Below are positions 25,622-36,964 of a DNA stretch of 64,000 nt, one piece after another. The notes beneath the pieces were generated by a model. The model ran no database searches, was not told the DNA's origin, and was given only the letters and a program-made list of their open reading frames with translations. Origin of the DNA: Lonicera japonica (taxonomy: Eukaryota > Streptophyta > Magnoliopsida > Dipsacales > Caprifoliaceae); contig CM038468.1 in assembly GCA_021464415.1 (NCBI GenBank), forward strand, positions 37,622,969 through 37,686,968, given 5' to 3'. Each line of letters starts with the position of its first letter. Positions within the stretch are counted from its first letter, which is position 1. Made by a program: the position numbers and the translations under genes.

Positions 25622-27875
25622 TGTAGGTCGAAAAATACCCTAGAGGAGGGGTGAATAGGGTTTTTAAAACTTAATCGTATTTTTAAAAATGATTTTAAAA
25701 TATTTGATGTCTATCTTTATCAAGCAATCAAGAACAAAGTTAATTTCAAACTCAATGAATAAATAGAACAATATAATATAGCAAGAGATAGAAAGATTGA
25801 ACCGATTGAAGTCGAAGATTTTTTGTCCACACGGTTCGGCTTGTTCCCCCTACTCCGCGCTCGGTTAGTTCCCCGAGAACTTCCACTAAAACCGATCTCC
25901 TTCCGGGTGAAGATCAAACCACTACAAGTGTATTCTTCTCACACACTCTACAAGTATTGCTACACCACAATACTCTCACAAGATACCCTCTTGCTAACCT
26001 ATGAGATACACCTCTCACAAATATGATTTGAATAAGTTTTGGTGGCTAACACCAATGTACAATATCTCTCTTGTGTATAACAAAATACAAATGAAGCTCA
26101 CACTAAGAGATATCAAAATTGATCAAAGTATATAGCTCAAAAATGAAAGATTGATCAATTAAATGAATTGAATACTTGAATAACTTTGTATATATGTAAA
26201 ATAAGTTTGTAGAATGATTCAAGTGTGTTAAAACATGTCTAAGACATCATATTTATAGCTTACAAAATCATATGGCCGTTGGGGATGATTAAGAGAGGTT
26301 TTGGCTCCAAGGTATACATTTTCAAACTTTCCAACAGCTAGTTTTGACAAAAAAAATCAAAATTGTTTTGTTAATTTCTCTCAATTAGACCGTTGGATCA
26401 TGCTCAAATTTTAGTCAAAATTGCCAGGAGATGTTGTCTAACTACTGTAAAAATTTCAAAATGATCGGAATTCGGGAAGGCCTCCATTTTACCGTTAGAT
26501 CAAAACTGGGCAAAAATTGAGCGAATTTTAAACGAAAAATAAAAATATTTTTCCAATTTAATAATTTAGTTCCAAATAAAATTATAATGATTTTTAAACC
26601 TCAAATATATGTTTCTAAGATACCTATTTTTATTATAGCTTAAAATATGATCATTTAAGATTAATATGAATTTATTTTGAAACTCGGTTTTTGTAAAATG
26701 ATGTTTTTCAAATAAATTCAATTTTAAGCTAGTTTGAATCAATCTTTAAAAGATGCATGAATATGTTTGAGCTATAGGAATTTGATCAATAAAGTATCTT
26801 TACATAAAATCTAAGCACTCACTCCATTTAATGATAATTCGAGTCTTCGTGATGCTTGATTTTCTTGTGCGTATCTTTACTTGTTTGATGTTCTTGATCA
26901 TTTCTTGGTTTTGATTCTTTGTGAAGCACATGGAGATCATTTGAGTTCATTTCTTGTGAGTGAAAGCATTTGTGGAGCTTTGTGTGAGAGTTTGACTATA
27001 TCGATTTGACGTCACACTTGGTTGGAAAAGATATCGGCTAATGGCTATCATCATTGGAACAACCGAGTTAAATAACACTATATTAACTTATTGTAATTAT
27101 CAAAATAAGATTAATTGACTTTAAGGTCAACAATCTCCCCATTTTTGATGATGACAATAGAGTTAATGTGTGTTTATAAAAAGATAATAATTTTAAGCAT
27201 ATAAATAATATGCTCCCCCTAAATAGGTGCATAGATAAAAATATACAAGCAATTATTAAAATGAAAATACTTGCATAACACACATACTTCTCCCCCTTTT
27301 TCTTCATCAAAAAGTAGGGAATCAGTAATTATCAATCTAAAGCTGCAAAAATATTTGTTAATACTCATAATAATGTGTACATTAATGCAAGCAAATTTTA
27401 TAAAATAAAAATAAAAGAAAATTAAGCATAAAATAATGTATGCTCAAAATTAAGCATTATCAATCCCTTTTATGAACTTTTTAGAATAAACTAGATATCA
27501 CAAGCTCTAGTCATACCGAGTTCACGTCGAATAGTGCAAAAATGATCATCCGAAAGTGGTTTAGTGAATATATCCGCAAATTGCGATTCGGTGCCAACGA
27601 ATTCAATATCAACATCACCTTTTTGCACATGATCACGAATAAAATGATATCTTATCTCAATGTGCTTAGTACGTGAGTGTTGTATAGGGTTCTTGGTCAA
27701 ACTTATGGCACTTGTGTTGTCACATTTAATGAGAATGTGGCTAAGACTAATTCCAAAGTCTTCTAGTTGTTGTTTAATATATAAAGTTTGTGCACAACAA
27801 CTTCCGGCCGCCACGTATTCCGCTTCAGCCGTTGAAAGGGCCACCGAATTTTGTTTCTTACTTGACCAAGATTGA
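25622..27875 (-). mobile_element. Ty1/copia retrotransposon 3' part (SIRE/Maximus-like), truncated
   Basis: Minus strand order: RNase H end of pol (27873-27491), a short spacer with two purine tracts (AAAAAGGGGGAGAA near 27300 and AAAATGGGGAG near 27140), then an LTR starting TGTTGACC at 27132 and ending at about 25622 with CGACCTACA. The LTR end contains CCTATTCACCCCTCCTCTAG, a hallmark of long LTRs in SIRE/Maximus-type elements. The LTR is about 1.5 kb. The rest of pol, gag and the 5' LTR are absent: pol stops at about 27875, where unrelated sequence leading to the MULE remnant begins. Insertion footprints were not found. Confidence 0.82.
27491..27873 (-). pseudogene. copia RNase H domain fragment
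   Basis: Open frame with the standard copia RNase H pieces WSSKKQNSVALSTAEAEYVA, then CDNTSAISLTKNPIQHSRTK, HIEIRYHFIRDHV and FADIFTKPL. The catalytic Glu of AEAEY and the Asp of CDNTS are present. The normal polypeptide would begin far upstream; here only the last about 125 codons remain, ending MTRACDI. Confidence 0.92.
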
Positions 27876-28142
27876 TAAGAGCACTATATTGAATATAAGA
27901 ATACACTTTTCTAAGCATTAGAGTGCTCTTATATGGCTAAACACACTAAAATAAACCTCGAATTGCAACTTGTTGGTTCATAGCAAAATGGTGTACTAAT
28001 ATATGTTTTGCAAGCATTTGTTGATGATGAAAAGGCACCAAAAAGGGATTTCAGATCAAAAGCCAAAGTGTTCAAGGAAAGAAGATGAAAAATAGCACCA
28101 TTCTGAAGTAGTGAGATCGATCCTACTAGCTTAAATTATCTA

Positions 28143-29766
28143 GCAACTACATGGCTCATTCACAAGAAGAGATTTATGCTAACTTGGACAAATAGGGTCA
28201 AGCATCGAGGTAACAAAATGACCAATAGGGTTGCACATGCCAAGCTGAAGAGATGGATTGAGAGTTCACAAGGGACATTCACAACCTTGTGGGAAGCATT
28301 AGACAATTTGATTAAAGTTGAAATCGACGAAGTCAAGGCAGATTTTCAAGAAAGTATGATGAAGGTGCGACACTTTCACAAGTTTTCGCAATTTAAAGAG
28401 CTAAGGTCTCACGTCTCTCATTTTGCATTGACTAAAATAGTCGAGAAAATGGCAAAAGACTCAATACATTGGAGTAAATGTTCACGTATGTGGCCATTTT
28501 GCATAGTCCGTCTATAGAATTCCTTGTGCATATGAAATAATGCAATATGAACAAGAAGGACGACCAATTCCAATTTGTGCCATTGATAATCATTGGAAGA
28601 AGCTATCTTTAGTACCGGATGTTGAAGAGGTTGATTACGAGCCAGAGATGCAATTGTCCAAGAAAAAGTGGGCTGAGGCAACTCTTGATGAAAGGCACGT
28701 TATGTTGAAAAAGTTAAGGGAGATTGCTTGCCCATCAATAACCTTTTTTGTAGAACCGTCTCCAATCATTTTCAAAAGGAGACCAGAGTCCAAAATGTCA
28801 GCGAAAGAGGGAAAACATGCCACATCTACAAAGAGAGATCCCTCAGGTTTTGAGTACGCAAAGTTAAACACGAAATGTGAGACGATAAATGAGACAAAAA
28901 GCTTACCGGTGAAAGAGACAAAACCAAAATTGTAATCTCAAACTGGAAGAAATGGCTCTTGGTTTGAGTTTACAATTTCGAAAAAATCACATCCATTATT
29001 GTCATTTTTAGGCGAGAAAAAGATAATAGCATTACTTTCGTTCCATCTAGTGAAGCAGGCAAAACTAAAATTGCAACCTCAAACAGGGAAAAATATATCC
29101 CAATTTGAGTATGCAAATTTGAAAAGTTTTGGAGTAAATATAGCCATGAATGAAGTTACAAATAATTATATGTCATTATTACCTAAGTTTATTTGGTCAT
29201 TCGTAGCAAAAGTGGAAGATGTGAAGGATGATGGAAATTGCAGTTATCGTTGTATGGGTTCGTTAATGGGCTATGACAAGGATAATGGTTGGAGCAAAGT
29301 GCGTTATGATTTGCATAAGGAAGTATTGATGCATCGAGGCTTTCATGAAAGTATGTTTACTAAAAAAGTTGTTAAAGTTGTTATCGGGATATTGAACTGT
29401 CACGATAGTCCTTGCCCACCTTCTAAATGGATGCAAATGCCAAAAATGGGTTACATCATAGTTTCAGCATACAAGGTTGTGTTAGTTTTGATATCAAATA
29501 CAATGCCTAACATTCATGCCTCTTCATAACGCACCTAATCCTAAAATCCCACACAACCTCATAAGCATTGCATTTATAAATAGTTGTCATTTTATGAAGT
29601 TGTTTTTGGATAAAGACGCACCAATTCCACCCACTGCTTCATTTTGGAACAGATACTATACACACGAAGTAACTTCTTAGTCTGAAAATTATGATTCTAA
29701 AATTGATGAGTTTGTGAAATTAGTCCCTGCACATGTCGCAGTTCTTGACTTTCATGATATCTTATG
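28143..29766 (+). pseudogene. MULE/FAR1-like transposase remnant with downstream OTU domain
   Basis: Plus-strand frames give, in the usual order, the C-terminal part of a MULE-type transposase: TWLIHKKRFMLTWTNRVKHR, then NRVAHAKLKRWIESSQGTF, VRHFHKFSQFKELRSHVSHF, a worn zinc-binding stretch (MWPFCIVRL), RPIPICAIDNHWKKL and KLREIACPS. After a basic linker an OTU-like domain follows (29180-29766). These mosaics occur in plant Mutator-like elements related to FAR1/FHY3. Stops or shifts occur near 28516, 28935, 29529 and 29690. The N-terminal catalytic half of the transposase is missing upstream of 28143, so it is a dead, 5'-truncated copy. Confidence 0.82.
29180..29766 (+). other. OTU-type cysteine protease domain within the MULE remnant
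   Basis: The segment VEDVKDDGNCSYRCMGSLMG carries the DGNC motif that holds the catalytic Cys in OTU deubiquitinases. WSKVRYDLHKEV, PSKWMQMPKMGYIIVSAYKV and, in shifted frames, CHFMKLFLDKDAPIPPTASF and WNRYYTH follow, matching plant transposon OTU proteins. The expected C-terminal His lies near HFMKLF, after stop codons. Role in the element is unknown; the copy is broken. Confidence 0.78.
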
Positions 29767-29893
29767 AAGTGTAAGGTAAGTAGGGCAAGTTATTTTTTTG
29801 ACACTGTATAGTATATAAGACCAGTGTATTCACCAATGAAGTAAATCCTAATGTTTTTGTTTTTTTGGGTGTGTAAACGTGGCTTTCATGCCA

Positions 29894-30412
29894 TTGAAAA
29901 TTTCTTTGTAACATTGTATAGTTAAAAATTACTTTTAATGAAAATGAAAATCTTAATGGGTTCATTGTTAAAAATTAATACTATATAAATATGAGTATTC
30001 AAAATTTCGTTGTAACATTGTATGGTTAAAAATGACTTGTAATTAAAATGAAAATCTTAATGGGTTCATTGTTAGAAATTAATACTATATAACTATGATT
30101 ATTGAAAATTTCTTTGTAACATTGTATGGTTAAGAATGATTTTTAATGAAAATGAAAATCTTAATGGGTTCATTGTTAGAAATTAATACTATACAAATAT
30201 GAGTATTGAAAATTTCTTTGTAACATTGTATGGTTAAGAATGACTTTTAATGAAAATGAAAATCTTAATGGGTTCATTGTTAGAAATTAATACTATATAA
30301 ATATGATTATTGAAAATTTCTTTATAACATTGTATGGTTAACAATGACTTTTAATGAAAATGAAAATCTTAATGGGTTCTTGTATGTAAGTTAATACTAT
30401 ATAAATATGAGT
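29894..30412. repeat. 104-bp tandem repeat, five copies
   Basis: The landmark TTGTAACATTGTA recurs at 29906, 30010, 30114, 30218 and (as TTATAACATTGTA) 30322, exactly 104 bases apart each time. Units contain TTAATGAAAATGAAAATC and GGGTTCATTGTTAGAAATTA. The copies are about 90 percent alike by eye and the last decays after about 90 bases. It lies just after the OTU domain. No spacers, so not a CRISPR. Confidence 0.93.
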
Positions 30413-30505
30413 TGTTTTTATGAGTTCATTGTTAGAAATTACTTATGAAATTAAGGAACATGTATTCACATGAAAACATAACCCAATGCTGTCAATTTAC
30501 AATGC

Positions 30506-31118
30506 TCGGCAGTTTATAACCGAGTAAAAGAACCAAATTCGTCATAATATAACCGATATAATGTAACTAATTCGTTCTCACATAGTCGAATAATAGTACT
30601 AATTTTAGCACTGTTATATCTACCGAACAGAGGACTTAGATCCAAAATAGAGTCAGAGGGACTTTGCCGAAATCTACTATTCGGCACTAATAGGAAGAGA
30701 ATTTTGGCTAAATTTGGCACAATAATACCAACTTATTGATCACAAATCGGCACTAATATGCCGAGAATTTGTTTCAGACAACACAAAATACAGTCGGCTA
30801 GACATTACCGAATTTACAACATCGGTAATATAGTACCGATAATTTTATGTGTATTCGGCAATTTATTATCGAATATAAAATTATATTAAGATCACAGTCG
30901 GTGAGATAATACTGAAAAATGATAAATCTGCCAATTAGTACCGAAATTATCTTATATTTTCGATGATACATTGCCGATCAAATTGTATAAATTCGGTTAC
31001 GTGAGATTGCCGAACAGAGTAGTTTGGCCCAAAAAAATGTCGGTAAGATATTGTCGAATTCTAGGAATCGACAATTATGTGCCAATATCAACATATGTTT
31101 TCGGTAATACTATGTCGA
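30506..31118. repeat. array of about 18 imperfect 18-bp palindromes
   Basis: Monomers follow TCGGYA-N6-TRCCGA. Clear ones start at 30506, 30539, 30572, 30747, 30794, 30822, 30855, 30898, 30927, 30960, 31040, 31068 and 31101; weaker ones at 30653, 30681 and 30714; and two 21-bp forms at 30606 and 30993. Examples: TCGGTAATATAGTACCGA and TCGGCACTAATATGCCGA. Start-to-start spacing is mostly 33 or 28 bases with regular 47-base gaps, giving a higher-order step of about 141. Subterminal arrays of transposase-binding sites in CACTA or MULE elements are the nearest known analogue. Confidence 0.85.
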
Positions 31119-31578
31119 GGTTGATGAAAAAATTCAGCAAGAGTTAACTGTATTTTCATAACTTCCAAAAATCTTGTTAAAAGTCATAAAGTTACAAAGC
31201 AAATCAACATTCGAAAGAAAATCAGTATCCCAATTTGATGCCAAGTGAAGTTAATATATTATCACAAAATTGGTCTACAACCTCGTCCATTAACACAAAA
31301 CAAACTAATAATATACCATAATCTAAGCGCTTGTATCTAGTACACAAAAATGATTCTACCCAGTCAAAAACCAATTAAACCATAATCTAAGCACTAGATT
31401 TTACAAAAAAAATATTCTAATTGTTTTTACCATAATCCAAGCACTTGTACCAAACACAAAAAATGATTATACCAAGTCATAAAACCAACTAAACCATAAT
31501 CTAAGCGCTACATTTTTCCAAAAAATATTCCCATTGGGATTACCAAGTAAAAAAACTAGCACATGCAAATGTTTTCTA

Positions 31579-33771
31579 CTGACGTTGTTTCTTGCTTTGT
31601 GTTGAAACACGACTTTTTACCCTCTTGCGTTGGGTAGGCTGTGTGGGCTGCATTGGATGTACTACAACTTCATGTTCTTTACCTCTTCTCTCGGCGGCTT
31701 ATTCTTGATGTTCATTTTCATTTGTTGTCTTTGTCGCTTCACGTTCATTTTCACTAGCTTATTGATTACTTTCTTCTCTGTTGCGATCATCTCCACTATC
31801 TTCTTCATTAATTTCTTCTTCACCGGTACCATATACTGGGTCAAGAATTTATATCGCTTTTTTTAACAGGGTCTTGTTAACTTGCCCTTCCCCATCAAAA
31901 TCAATTTTTTTCAAAAGCCCAATTGCCCTCCTACCTTCAGCAATTTGCAATTATATACAAATACATAAACAAAAAGACTTACATATATAGAAATAAAATG
32001 TGGCTTAGTAGTAAATTAAGAATTATTATTTTACAATAACCTTATCTTCAACTAAACCTTGCACCTCAACTACTTTAGTTTTCCATACATGTTCAATTGC
32101 ATGTTTTGAGTTATGGACTAGCACGTGGCTTATCTTCGTGAACCAACCCATGTAGTTAGCCCTAGCATCCCACGGATCCTTCACCGGTTCAGTGCGATTT
32201 ATGTTCGCTAGCAAGTGATTTTTCCAACTTTCTTGAATCCAGTTGTCAACGTTGTACTTGACTTTATATTGGCCTTACTTCTTTCCTCTTTGATCATTTG
32301 ATGGCTTCATTGTTTTCTTTGGGATGGCCTGAACGCGTTCAAATTGTCGTAACACCCAATCAGGGTAATACGGCTCCGCCACATTAAAACAAACTAACAA
32401 GCTATTGTAATACACAAAGTCTTGAAGTGGATGAACGCCTCAATTAACATGGTAAGGATCCCAACAAACCTATGATAAACAATATAACAATTACATCAAC
32501 AACATAAAAAATATTCAATAAATATATAAAGATTTGGAGAATTAAGTTCGCCTTATATGAATAACTTACTTCCTTTTCATTCAATGCATCAAGTTGTGCA
32601 CGCAAAAGTACCACTCCTGCATTGTTGTCTCTAGGGGTCACCTTGGACAACCACTTACACATTCTAGGCCATTTCTCATCATGTTTTTGGTTGTATAGTG
32701 GTCTCCCTACATTAAAGTGCTCATATATCCAAGCCTACATTGATTAAAAAAAGAAAAAGAAATTATTAGCGATAAGTTAATAAATAATATGATCGAATCA
32801 GATAAAAAATAAATAATATACATGTAAAAGCGTAAAGTAGCCAACTATTTGAGTGCTAACTATTTGAGTGGCATTAGCCCGAGATGCCTTTCCTAATTGA
32901 CGAAATAAATATGCAAGGATAGCCATTCCCTAAGCATACCCACATATGGCATCCAAGTCCTTAAGGCACTCTAAGTAGCTAATAGAAACTCTATTCCCAG
33001 TCTTGTCTGCAAAAATCATACATCCTAAAAGATATAGCAAACATGCTCTCGCACATTAATCATGGCAACTACTCTCGCTCTCTTGAGGTGTTCCTTTAAA
33101 CATTGTTTTTAAGCATTTTAACCTAACGAAACACGTATTCATTTCCTTCATTGCATTGCCTCGTTAGTAGAAACGCCAAGATACATCTCTAACAAAGTAA
33201 CCCCAATAGCAGAGGTAAATTTCTTGCCTCCTCCATGGACACACATACCAATTATAGGAACACCTAGTATTTAACATACATCATCTAGGGTAATAGTCAT
33301 TTCACCAAACGGGAGGTGAAAGGTATTTGTCACCGAAGGCCAATGTTTTATAAAAGCTGAGACCAAAGTTTTATCAATAAATTTGTACGTAAATTTAGCT
33401 AGATTCATAAGACCAGATGCCTTTACGCGTTCCCTTACCCCTTCACACTCTTTAGTGATGTCTCATTCTTTCAATTTTTGGAAGTGATGTATTCATTTTA
33501 GACGTTTTCAAGCAGTTGGGTTGTTCCATATATCATACGTTATGTGGCTTTCAAAACTTGTCAGGACTGAAGAATCTTTGGGGCCTCCAGGTATAACACC
33601 CCCGCCACTACTTTCACTAGTACGCTTCTTAAGATTAGACGGTGCTCTACTGGTCACTTGACTTTCTTGAGCTTTAGAACTAATTGCTCGGCGTTTTCTC
33701 TCTAACATAGTTGGCACTTTGCGAGTAGCCATCTTTTTAGAATAACACCTGTTATTGGAGATTTTGCACAA
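31579..33771 (-). pseudogene. plant mobile domain (PMD, MAIN-like) protein pseudogene
   Basis: Minus strand, in order: a basic N-terminus (MATRKVPTMLERKRRAISSK), SFESHITYDIWNNP, then KFTYKFIDKTLVSAFIKHW and NTFHLPFGEMTITLDDV followed by LGVPIIGMCVHGG (33430-33230), WIYEHFNVGRPLYNQKHDEK and MCKWLSKVTPRDNNAGVVLL (32730-32590), a GTAAGT donor, then WDPYHVN, HPLQDFVYYNSLLVCFNVAE and PYYPDWVLRQFERVQAIPK (32460-32310), WIQESWKNHLLANINRTEP (about 32230), and an acidic/basic tail ending KSKKQRQ-like near 31579. This is the plant mobile domain, found in MAIN/MAIL proteins and in transposons. In-frame stops (one straight after TLDDVC) and shifts show it is dead. It faces the MULE/OTU remnant. Confidence 0.8.
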
Positions 33772-33904
33772 ATTAGTGTTCTAATTTTCACATAAAAAAT
33801 GCTCAAAGTAATAATAACTAGCTGCTAAAGTACCAAGTATTTAATAATAACTAAGTTATCCAATACAAGAGAAAAGTTAAAAATAACCCTTACCATATCT
33901 ACCC

Positions 33905-34319
33905 TGTTGGAGGTAAATCTACAATTGCACTCCTCTCCGTAGTGAATTCGGAGGGTATATCCGGTGTGCAGGTTATCGAATGCCATGGCGCTCTAATGGG
34001 CCTTGCGTATAAGGAAATAAAAGTTGTGCCTTCCCTAACAGCTATAGCTTTTGGTGCAATGGTAAGCGCTTGATCCTCACAATTAGTATCAGAGCAGGTC
34101 ACGGGTTCAATACCTGGGGCACGCCATTGGGGGGGGGGGAATTGTTGGAGGTAAATCCACAATTGCGCTCCTCTCCGTGGTGAATTCAAAGGGTATATCC
34201 GGTGTGCAGGTTATCGAATGCCATGGCGCTCTAATAGCCCTTGCGTATAAGGAAATAAAAGTTGCGCCTTCGCTAACAATTATAGCTTTTAACGCAATGG
34301 TAAGCGCTTGATCCTCACA
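33905..34319 (+). mobile_element. complete TRIM retrotransposon, 415 bp
   Basis: Two 177-bp LTRs (33905-34081 and 34143-34319) start TGTTGGAGG and end CTCACA; they differ at 14 positions by hand count (about 92 percent identical). Directly after the first LTR is a primer-binding site TAGTATCAGAGCAGG, complementary to initiator tRNA-Met, and before the second is a G-tract (about ten G). The 5-bp duplication TACCC flanks the element (33900-33904 and 34320-34324). There is no coding capacity, the definition of a TRIM. It sits about 130 bp upstream of the PMD pseudogene start. Confidence 0.95.
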
Positions 34320-35398
34320 TACCCTGCCCCACCCTTTCCCCCAATGAACATACAACATCATCAACCCTCTCCTTTTCTTTTTTTCCATCTCATTACTACT
34401 TTCTTCATACACATACATATACACAACTAATCATAGCAATTAAATAAAAACCAATCTCATAGGGGTAGTATACTGAGATTGTTACAAATTCAATGTCCAA
34501 TAGTTCAAAAAAATGACATATAAAAATATGAAGAGCATGGTTCTATTGGTTTTCCATATAATTTTTCTTGCAAATTTATTGCCAAAATCGAAAAAGAAAT
34601 ATAAGAAAATAATTTAAGTTGCTTTTAATGATCAATCACATCCTAAGTAAAAGTTAAAGCCAATAATAACAAATCCAAGTTTAAAATCAAATTGTGAAGT
34701 CATATTAATTCAAATTTTTTGAAATGCATTAATATTATAGTCAAGTTTATTGAAAAAAAAATGTTTAAGTCTCTTTTGTGCTACAAATTAAATTCAAGCC
34801 AAAAAGTGGGAATGAAATTAAACACACAATCAAGATGCAATTGAAAGACCATAATGTATAAGTCTCCTTGAACTAAGAATCCACACTAAGAATGCGTGCA
34901 TACAATCAACCTAACACTAGAACTAAATCACAAATAGACTACCAATTTTATCCGTAATTGATCTTTGTTTACAAAAAGTGGTCAACATGGAGATATATAA
35001 AAGTATAGTTTAACTAAGCACTTAAAGGTAATGAATATTAAAAAAGAAAAAAAAAACCATAAAATGTCTCCCTTTTTTATAGGATTTTCCTCTAAAAAGG
35101 AAGGTCTCTCTTTTTTATAGGTTTTTTTCTCTGAACATGGAGATATATAAAAGTATAGTTTAATTAAGCACTCAAATGTCTCTCTTTTTTATGGATTTTT
35201 TCCTCTGAAAAGGAAAGTCTAAATGTATTTTGTAAATTAGAAACAACAAAAAAATACAATGCTACAAGTTATGTGGCTAGCATCTATTCAACTATAGACC
35301 ATTTCAACTCTAACTCCACCACCACTGACCCCACAACTTCTACATCAAGACTTTACTTTATTAATACAATTCTTATGTTATATGTTGCTTTCATTATT

Positions 35399-35680
35399 TG
35401 TGGTCCATGGGATTCTAAAGGAGAATAATATAAATATATATATATATATATATATGATAGCAAATATATAAAGCATCCAATTAAAAACCTCCAGGTACTC
35501 AAATCAACCCATTCCTTCTTTTTCCATAAAAGTACTGTATGTGGTCCATGGGATTCTAAAGGAGAATGATATATACATATATATATATATATAATAGCAA
35601 ATATATAAAGCATCCAATTAATTAGTTCAAACATCCAGGTACTCAAATCAACCCATTCCTTCTTTTTCCTTAAAAGTGAA
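35399..35680. repeat. tandem duplication, period 141 bp
   Basis: TGTGGTCCATGGGATTCTAA, an (AT)n run, AGCAAATATATAAAGCATCC and CAACCCATTCCTTCTTTTTC occur twice in order, the copies starting 141 bases apart (TGGTCCATGG at 35401 and 35542). Each copy includes a TA microsatellite. Confidence 0.85.
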
Positions 35681-36894
35681 ATATATAAATACATGCTATA
35701 TATAGAGAGAGAGATATAAGAGAACTTTATATATATACTAGAAAAGCCCCAAAGTTACAATACAAGTGAAATAAAACTAAAAGAGTTACAAAGTTTCAAA
35801 AAATTATTCAAGCAACATAATCATTCATATTTCTTTGCGGAGAGAGAAACCCATTCTCAAAATTACAAGTATAGCGTTAATGGGGGATGAGAGAGGCTAA
35901 CTTGAGGGAACTATGACCGGCGGCGGTAGAGGAAGAGATGGAAGATGAACAGGTGGCGGAGGCGCGTCGAATTTCTAGGGCTACGAAGGGGAGAAGAGTA
36001 GCCGCGTGAATTAAAGGGAAATAGAAATAAGAGACTTACAAATAAAAAAACTTTTAAATAAACAATTAATTTAATTATTTGTAGTGGTGTTTTAAGAAAT
36101 TTTAAATATTTTTAAGGTAAAGTTTAGTATGTAGTATGTAATGGTGTTTTAAGAATTTTTTTGTACTTTTGTGGTATTTTTCAATTCGCTGTAATTTTCA
36201 AAAATATAAGTGGTGTAAGTAGAATTTCCCTTCTAATATAAATAATTCTAAAAAAAATGATGAGTAGCATAGCGATGAAGAGCATTAATGCTCTTGCTAA
36301 TAGTGAGAGTTCAAATCCCCAATTACTTATACTTACTATAAATATTATTATGAAATCAGAGCTCACAATGGCGAAATTGAAAAATTGAAAAATCTAGCAT
36401 AGTTTTAATAATTGTCGAAATATGTTATGACTTTATATAATAGTATAAATACATTAATATCTGATTAATAAAAAAATGCAATAAATTTCGTTAAATTAGT
36501 GGTAATGAAGGACACAACTGGGACTTGGCTCCTCTATCATCCGATTTCGTTCAGTGAAATTTAATTCGAGATTTGAATGGATAATTTTTTAAAGAAAAAG
36601 TCAAACTAAAAGTGGATTAGATGATCATCTAAAATTTTAATAGTTAAAAATGGGCATATGTATTAAATTTTTAATACACCTACTCTCAGTTTGAATTTCT
36701 TAATAAAATTTTATATAGATGTCTGCTCATTATAATAGTTATCTCCACCATATTTTGTAAAAAAAACAAATCATCCATATAAGTATCGAATCTTACCTTA
36801 AGCTTGGTATTATAATGGATTCTGAATAGCTATAGATTCTAGTTTGTACTATAGTTGAACTCCAAGTTTGTCCCAAAATTAAAGTTGAACTTAA

Positions 36895-36895
<1 letters not shown>

Positions 36896-36964
<69 letters not shown>
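36896..36964. repeat. (ATT)n microsatellite, about 23 units
   Basis: An uninterrupted trinucleotide run of about 69 bases. Such perfect ATT runs are typically length-variable. Confidence 0.97.

Noticed and set aside
27083..27310. Possible envelope-like gene before the copia LTR
   Set aside because: The frame spans the purine tract and the LTR border; only about 360 bp separate pol from the LTR, too little for such a gene.
29894..30412. CRISPR-like regular repeats
   Set aside because: Units are contiguous 104-bp copies with no unique spacers, in a plant nuclear context.
30506..31118. Array of Rho-independent-terminator-like hairpins
   Set aside because: Stems are about 6 bp without U-tracts and the genome is eukaryotic.
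33899..34424. Two overlapping minus-strand frames with near-identical protein segments
   Set aside because: They are translations of the two TRIM LTRs, which explains the repeated peptides.
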